Shown here: positions 7,082-10,263 of the stretch, piece by piece
Position numbering within the stretch: the first letter of the stretch is position 1
How the letters are laid out: each line of letters opens with the position of its first letter
Origin: Pseudomonadota bacterium
GTDB lineage: Bacteria > Pseudomonadota > Gammaproteobacteria > Burkholderiales > Burkholderiaceae_B
NCBI GenBank assembly: GCA_023437255.1
Contig: JAEZGR010000118.1
Location: forward strand, 1-10,263
Direction of reading: 5' to 3'
DNA: 10,263 nt
The notes under the pieces: generated by a model
What the model saw: the letters and a program-made list of their open reading frames with translations, nothing else
Databases searched by the model: none
What the model was told of the DNA's origin: nothing
Position numbers and translations under genes: made by a program

Positions 7082-7110
7082 GGCCCGCACCCGTTCTGGG
7101 TAGGCGGGCC
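7082..7110 (-). promoter_or_regulatory. Intercistronic stem-loop between coxB and coxA
   Basis: GGCCCGC (7082-7088) pairs with GCGGGCC (7104-7110), and ACCC (7089-7092) with GGGT (7098-7101), giving an 11-bp stem with a two-base bulge and a five-base loop. In the cox mRNA it lies just upstream of the AAGGAG site of coxA and leaves that site free. There is no U tract, so it is not a classic terminator. It could mark a processing site or block 3'-to-5' decay. Confidence 0.55.
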
Positions 7111-7147
7111 GTATTCTGATGATCTGGCTGCGATGCTCCGTGCGCGT

Positions 7148-8308
7148 TTAGCGCAGGGCCGTAACGTCGGAGGGTTGGACGACCGGGTCGGGACCCTTGC
7201 CGTTATGGCCCCACGCCTGCCGCGTGTAGGTGGTGACCGCTGCGATTTCGACATCGTTGAGCAGGTCGCGGAACGGCGCCATTGCCGTGCCCGGGCGGCC
7301 ATTCAGGATGATTTCGATCTGCTCCTTCATGGGGGCAAGGACGGTTTTGTCGTTGCCGGCCAGCGCGGGGAAGGTGGGCGGCATGCCCTGGCCATTGGCC
7401 TGGTGGCAGGCAATGCAGTTGGCGGCGTACACCTTCTGGCCACGTTCGATCAGATCGGCCAGTTCATAGGTTTTGGTGGGGTCGTCGGCGGCAGCCTGCA
7501 TGGCCTGGCGCTGTTCGTTGGCCCAGTTTTCGTAGTCGGCCTGTTCCATGACCTCGACCACGATCGGCATGAAGGCGTGATCCTTGCCACAGAGCTCGGC
7601 ACACTGACCACGATAGATGCCGGCTTTCTCGGCGCGGAACCAGGTGTCGCGCAGAACGCCGGGCATGGCGTCTTGCTTGACGCCGAAATCGGGAACCATC
7701 CAGGAGTGGATCACGTCGTTGGCCGTAAGCACGACGCGCACCTTCTTGTTGACCGGCACCACCATGTGGCGGTCGGTTTCGATCAGGTAGGTGTTGGACT
7801 TGGGCGCGGTGCCGTCGATCTGGTCGCGTGGTGTGGAAAGATTGGCCAGGAACTTGACGCCCTGTGCCGGGCCGTCGAGGTATTCATAGCCCCCCTTCCA
7901 CTGATAACCCGTGACCAGGACCGTGAGGTCGGCGCTGGTGGTGTCTTTCATGGCCACCACGGCGCGCGTGGCCGGAACGGCCATGGCAATGATGATGAGG
8001 AAAGGAATGACGGTCCAGGCGATTTCGACGCCGACGTGTTCGTGAAACTTGGCGGGAACGGCGCCCTTGGACTTTCGGTGCATCAGGATGGAATAGAACA
8101 TCACCCCAAATACGCCGATGAAGATCAATGCACAGATCACCAGCAGCAGCCAGTGCAGATCCGAGATCTCTCGGGATATCTGTGTGACGCCACGGGTGAG
8201 GTTAAGCTGATTGACCCCTGGCCCTCCGGGCATGTCTTCTATCTGGGCAAATGCGACGCTGGAAAAAAATAGCGCGCATATCCCCAAAACCCCCTTTTCC
8301 TTCATCAT
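7148..8308 (-). CDS. coxB: Cytochrome c oxidase subunit II with fused cytochrome c
   Basis: Subunit II accepts electrons from cytochrome c at the binuclear CuA site and passes them to heme a. The 386-residue product begins with a signal peptide (cleavage likely after AFA, residue 21), has two membrane helices (about 53-73 and 95-115) and a periplasmic cupredoxin domain with CuA ligands H201, C236, E238, C240, H244 and M247. A C-terminal cytochrome c domain follows, with heme site CIACH (298-302) and probable axial M343, as in caa3-type subunits. W137 in GYQWKGGYEY matches the electron-entry tryptophan, but the nearby aromatic of the QWxW motif is Gly (G139). ATG 8308 is chosen because AGGGG lies 5 bases upstream; ATG 8305 is also possible. 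It is the first gene of the cluster, with a leader of about 150 bases. Confidence 0.97.
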   Translation of the reverse strand: MMKEKGVLGICALFFSSVAFAQIEDMPGGPGVNQLNLTRGVTQISREISDLHWLLLVICALIFIGVFGVMFYSILMHRKSKGAVPAKFHEHVGVEIAWTVIPFLIIIAMAVPATRAVVAMKDTTSADLTVLVTGYQWKGGYEYLDGPAQGVKFLANLSTPRDQIDGTAPKSNTYLIETDRHMVVPVNKKVRVVLTANDVIHSWMVPDFGVKQDAMPGVLRDTWFRAEKAGIYRGQCAELCGKDHAFMPIVVEVMEQADYENWANEQRQAMQAAADDPTKTYELADLIERGQKVYAANCIACHQANGQGMPPTFPALAGNDKTVLAPMKEQIEIILNGRPGTAMAPFRDLLNDVEIAAVTTYTRQAWGHNGKGPDPVVQPSDVTALR

Positions 8309-8343
8309 GCTGACCCCTGGTTGCAACGTGCTGTGTCAATTTT

Positions 8344-8357
8344 TTGATTTTGGTCAA
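8344..8357. promoter_or_regulatory. FNR/ANR/DNR-like binding box
   Basis: TTGAT-TTTG-GTCAA matches the FNR/ANR consensus TTGAT-N4-ATCAA at nine of ten positions, and the GTCAA half is common in natural FNR/DNR-family sites. It lies 36 bases upstream of the coxB ATG. Relative to the predicted coxB start near 8458 it is inside the transcribed leader, so it would more likely repress or block than activate. Control of the terminal oxidase by oxygen level would make biological sense, but this rests on one motif. Confidence 0.4.
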
Positions 8358-8372
8358 CAGAACTGACCAAAA
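8348..8372. repeat. Perfect 9-bp inverted repeat in the coxB leader
   Basis: TTTTGGTCA (8348-8356) and TGACCAAAA (8364-8372) are exact inverted copies separated by 7 bases. The left arm overlaps the FNR-like box. As DNA it could be an operator for a dimeric regulator; as coxB leader RNA it would form a stable stem-loop about 40 bases before the start codon. No U tract follows on either strand, so it is not a terminator. Confidence 0.55.
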
Positions 8373-8401
8373 ACCTTGGCCTTGCACTGGATTGTCGGAT
8401 G

Positions 8402-8440
8402 GCAGGCTTTACAATGCGTTAGCGGTGGCTAAGTGCCTGC
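8402..8440 (-). other. Nested stem-loop in the coxB leader
   Basis: GCAGGC (8402-8407) pairs with GCCTGC (8435-8440), and inside it TTAGC (8419-8423) pairs with GCTAA (8428-8432) around a four-base loop, leaving an asymmetric internal loop. In the predicted coxB transcript it starts about 18 bases from the 5' end. It is the first of two stem-loops in this leader. It matches no riboswitch class I know. Confidence 0.4.
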
Positions 8441-8464
8441 TCTCTATTTGTCACTTCCGGGGGG

Positions 8465-8492
8465 ATTATAGCCACAATGCCGGCCGTTTGAA
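8465..8492 (-). promoter_or_regulatory. Predicted sigma70 promoter of the cox operon
   Basis: On the - strand TTCAAA (8492-8487) and a perfect TATAAT (8470-8465) are separated by 16 bases, giving a start near 8458 and a leader of about 150 bases before coxB. It is the best -10 in the divergent region in this direction. A perfect TTGACA also occurs at 8339-8334 on the same strand but has no usable -10. Confidence 0.6.
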
Positions 8493-8641
8493 GCCATGCC
8501 ACTTGTAGCAGCAGGGTAAGCACGGTGCGCATCGCGCCCGCTTCCGGCCTCGCGATCCGCCTCTTTTCTCCCCCGCTTTTCCCACCGTTTCTCTCTGCGC
8601 AGCCCCCTCTCGTCTGCCGTGTATCCGGGTCGTCATTCCAC
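8473..8641. other. Upstream part of the divergent cox/Nudix intergenic region
   Basis: Between the coxB promoter and the Nudix -10, no ORF with a ribosome-binding site and no RNA gene is evident. The most distinctive part is a pyrimidine-rich + strand tract at about 8561-8615 (runs such as CTCTTTTCTCCCCC). An open frame does extend upstream from the Nudix gene to about 8525, but the sequence it encodes looks non-coding. Confidence 0.5.
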
Positions 8642-8647
8642 TACAAT
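8642..8647 (+). promoter_or_regulatory. Predicted -10 element of the Nudix gene (leaderless start)
   Basis: TACAAT lies 6 bases before the ATG at 8654, so transcription would start at or within a base of the start codon. There is no purine-rich ribosome-binding site in front of that ATG. The -35 region is weak (GTGTAT at 17-base spacing). Confidence 0.5.
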
Positions 8648-8653
8648 GGCCCG

Positions 8654-9484
8654 ATGAATTCCCGCCAAATTTCCGACCTGCTCGATGTTGTACTTTCGCG
8701 GCAGGAATCGCTCATTCCCAGTATTCAGCATTTGCCCCCTCCCGGTTCGCGGCCACTCGCGCTGGCGGGGCGGGTCGCCGGCTGGATCACGCCGCGCGCC
8801 ACCGCGTGCGTCGAGCGCATGCCCGGCGTGCGCGTCACCGACGAAGCGGTCTATGTCACCGCCGTGCCCCGCCAGCGCCTCACGCTCGATGTGCTCATGG
8901 CCGAGATGGCCCGGGTTTTGAACGAGAATGGCTGCCTGCGCGGCTGGCGCGGTGAACTGCTCGATGTCTATGGCGAAGGTCGCCGGCTCTGCGTGCTCGA
9001 ACGTGCCGCCATGCGGCCGCTGGGCCTGCTCACCAAGGCCGTGCATCTGAATGCCTGGTCGGCCGACGGCGGCATGTGGATCGCGCGGCGGTCGCTCACC
9101 AAGCCCACCGATCCGGGCAAGTGGGACACACTGGTCGGCGGGCTCGTGGGTTCTTCCGAACCGCTGGACACCTCGCTGGTGCGCGAATCCTTCGAAGAGG
9201 CCGGTCTGCAACCCGGCGATCTGCGCGAACGGTCGCCCCTGCGGGTGATCCTGCGCATGCACCGGCGGCTGCCCGAGGGCTATCAGGTCGAAGATGTGCT
9301 GGTCAGCGACTGTGTGCTGCCCGACGGCGTGACCCCCGTGAACCAAGACGGCGAAGTCAGCGAGATCCGGCTGGCCGGCGTCGAAGAAGTGGTGTCGATG
9401 CTCGAAGCCGACGCATTCACACACGAGGCCGAAGCCTGCATACTAGAGAGTCTTGCGCAGCGCCTGGGGGCTGCCCGGGCCTGA
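8654..9484 (+). CDS. DUF4743 / Nudix hydrolase
   Basis: This 276-residue protein has an N-terminal region of the DUF4743 type (about 5-125) and a C-terminal Nudix domain. The Nudix box is complete: G163, E169, R177-E178, E181-E182 and G184 follow the G-x5-E-x7-RE-U-x-EE-x-G-U spacing, with Ser at the first U position. This architecture is shared with the Nudix half of yeast Tnr3 and its relatives, which hydrolyse damaged (oxo-/oxy-) thiamine diphosphate; substrate assignment here is by family only. ATG 8654 is chosen because it starts at the beginning of homologous-looking sequence and sits just after a -10 element; the upstream-open frame to 8525 looks untranslated. It is divergent from coxB and 46 bases before the PhaM-like gene, with which it may be co-transcribed. 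Confidence 0.88.
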   Translation: MNSRQISDLLDVVLSRQESLIPSIQHLPPPGSRPLALAGRVAGWITPRATACVERMPGVRVTDEAVYVTAVPRQRLTLDVLMAEMARVLNENGCLRGWRGELLDVYGEGRRLCVLERAAMRPLGLLTKAVHLNAWSADGGMWIARRSLTKPTDPGKWDTLVGGLVGSSEPLDTSLVRESFEEAGLQPGDLRERSPLRVILRMHRRLPEGYQVEDVLVSDCVLPDGVTPVNQDGEVSEIRLAGVEEVVSMLEADAFTHEAEACILESLAQRLGAARA

Positions 9485-9530
9485 AATCACGCCATATTCC
9501 TTCGCACATACCTCGCCTTCGGAGACGCAG

Positions 9531-10263
9531 ATGAACAAGAATCCCTTTGTGCTTCCCGGTTTCGGGCAAAGCGGTCAGCTGGGTCAGAATCCCATTCTCG
9601 CCAGCATGGAAATGATGCGTCAGGCCTGGGAAGGCCTGGCTTCCGCGGGCGGTATGGAAAGCGCGCAGCTCAATCCCATGGTCTCTCTTGAAGAGATGGA
9701 CAAGCGCATCTCCGACCTGCGCGCGGTCGAAAACTGGCTGCGCATGAACTTGTCGATGCTCAGCAGCACCATTCAGGGGCTCGAGGTGCAGCGCGCCACC
9801 GTCGCCACACTGAAGACCTTTGTCGACAACGGCATGGCCTCCATGGCGCAGGCCGGGGCGCAGGCGGGCGGCAAGGCAGGCCCGCCGCCCACCGAAAGCA
9901 CCGATTCAGAATCCCGCCCGCGCTCGCCGCTCGAAGAGGCGCTGGGCATGCGGCCGGATGCGCCGCAAGGCTCAGGGCGCTCGCGAGGTGAGCAGGCGAC
10001 TTCCGGCCGCTCGGGCGCCGACATGGGCAGCAATGCCAGCGCAGCCGAGCCGTCGCCTGCTGCAGCCGAGCCGTCGCCTGCTGCAGCCGAGCCCGACATC
10101 GTGGGCGCTGCAGCCTCGGCTGCGCAAGGCTGGTGGAACATGCTGCAGCAGCAATTCCAGACCCTGGCGGCCGCCACCGCCGCCACCGCCGAAGCAACCG
10201 CCCAGTCGGCCACCGAGTCCATGGCGCGTGCCGCACGTGACACCGCGGAACAGGTGGTGACGG
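9531..10263 (+). CDS. PhaM-like polyhydroxyalkanoate granule protein (3' end beyond window)
   Basis: An open frame of 244 codons runs off the window with no stop. The N-terminus (NPFVLPGFGQ, then NPILASMEMMRQAWEGL) and a strong helical block (about 53-98, with MDKRISDLRAVENWLRMNL and SMLSSTIQGLEVQRATVATL) match proteins annotated in Burkholderiales as PhaM. In Cupriavidus necator, PhaM binds PHB granules, activates the PHA synthase PhaC and attaches granules to DNA. After residue 105 the sequence is low-complexity, rich in Ala, Pro, Ser, Gly and Glu, with a short tandem repeat (171-188). A second amphipathic stretch follows (about 198-244, starting QGWWNMLQQQF, rich in Ala and Thr). ATG 9531 has GGAGA 5 bases upstream. 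Granule function is inferred from family likeness. Confidence 0.75.
   Translation, partial: MNKNPFVLPGFGQSGQLGQNPILASMEMMRQAWEGLASAGGMESAQLNPMVSLEEMDKRISDLRAVENWLRMNLSMLSSTIQGLEVQRATVATLKTFVDNGMASMAQAGAQAGGKAGPPPTESTDSESRPRSPLEEALGMRPDAPQGSGRSRGEQATSGRSGADMGSNASAAEPSPAAAEPSPAAAEPDIVGAAASAAQGWWNMLQQQFQTLAAATAATAEATAQSATESMARAARDTAEQVVT
10041..10093 (+). repeat. 21-bp tandem repeat inside the PhaM-like gene
   Basis: Two identical 21-base units (10041-10061 and 10062-10082) are followed by the first 11 bases of a third. They are codon-aligned and encode AAEPSPA twice, then AAEP. Perfect identity suggests recent slippage duplication in the linker, and copy number may vary between strains. Confidence 0.85.

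Noticed and set aside
6125..8272. A 715-codon open frame on the + strand, antisense to coxA and coxB.
   Set aside because: It lies wholly opposite two genes whose active-site residues are all accounted for. The product is a low-complexity mix rich in His, Gly, Arg, Asp and Gln with no domain, as expected for the complement of GC-rich coding DNA.
8334..8339. A perfect TTGACA on the - strand just before coxB.
   Set aside because: The sequence 17 bases downstream (GGGTCA) is not a -10, and a start there would fall at or inside the coxB start codon.
8382..8415. TTGCAC (8382-8387) and TACAAT (8410-8415) as a + strand promoter.
   Set aside because: The spacing is 22 bases, too long for sigma70, no better -35 exists at 16-18 bases, and the bases take part in the leader stem-loop.

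Overview
The window looks like a chromosomal segment of a GC-rich betaproteobacterium of the order Burkholderiales, possibly Alcaligenaceae. The basis is gene content and order: coxB-coxA-small ORF-DUF2970-coxC-(DUF2909 on the other strand)-SURF1-SCO-like-ctaA-ctaB, followed past the cox promoter by a DUF4743/Nudix gene and a PhaM-type granule protein. The family-level placement is an inference from protein style.

Layout. 1-223: no protein gene. The + strand can encode a structured small RNA with a pyrimidine-rich, anti-Shine-Dalgarno-like loop and a strong intrinsic terminator, converging on the end of the cox cluster. 224-8308: aa3-type cytochrome c oxidase cluster, read on the - strand from a promoter near 8465-8492. 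coxB encodes subunit II with a fused C-terminal cytochrome c, coxA subunit I and coxC subunit III. Between coxA and coxC lie a 35-residue membrane peptide and a DUF2970 protein. After coxC come SURF1, a SCO-like membrane thioredoxin-fold protein with a CxxxC motif, ctaA (heme A synthase) and ctaB (heme O synthase). One small gene, DUF2909 (3990-4196), lies inside the cluster on the opposite strand with its own good sigma70 promoter. 8309-8653: a 345-base divergent control region holding the coxB promoter, two stem-loops in the coxB leader, an FNR/ANR-like box and the -10 of an apparently leaderless Nudix gene. 8654-9484: DUF4743/Nudix hydrolase. 9531-end: PhaM-like protein, cut by the window edge.

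How the genes work together. CtaB farnesylates heme B to heme O, CtaA oxidises it to heme A, SURF1 helps deliver heme A to CoxA, and the SCO-like protein probably handles copper or thiols for the CuA site of CoxB. The small membrane proteins are plausible assembly or stability factors. A Cox11/CtaG gene for CuB insertion, expected between coxA and coxC, is absent from this window.

Most of the window is a well-known respiratory locus. The less ordinary points are the candidate anti-SD small RNA, the long structured coxB leader with an FNR-like box, the missing ctaG, a substitution beside the electron-entry tryptophan of CoxB, the 131-base ctaA/ctaB overlap and the leaderless Nudix start. I found no evidence of a mobile element, CRISPR array, tRNA or rRNA.
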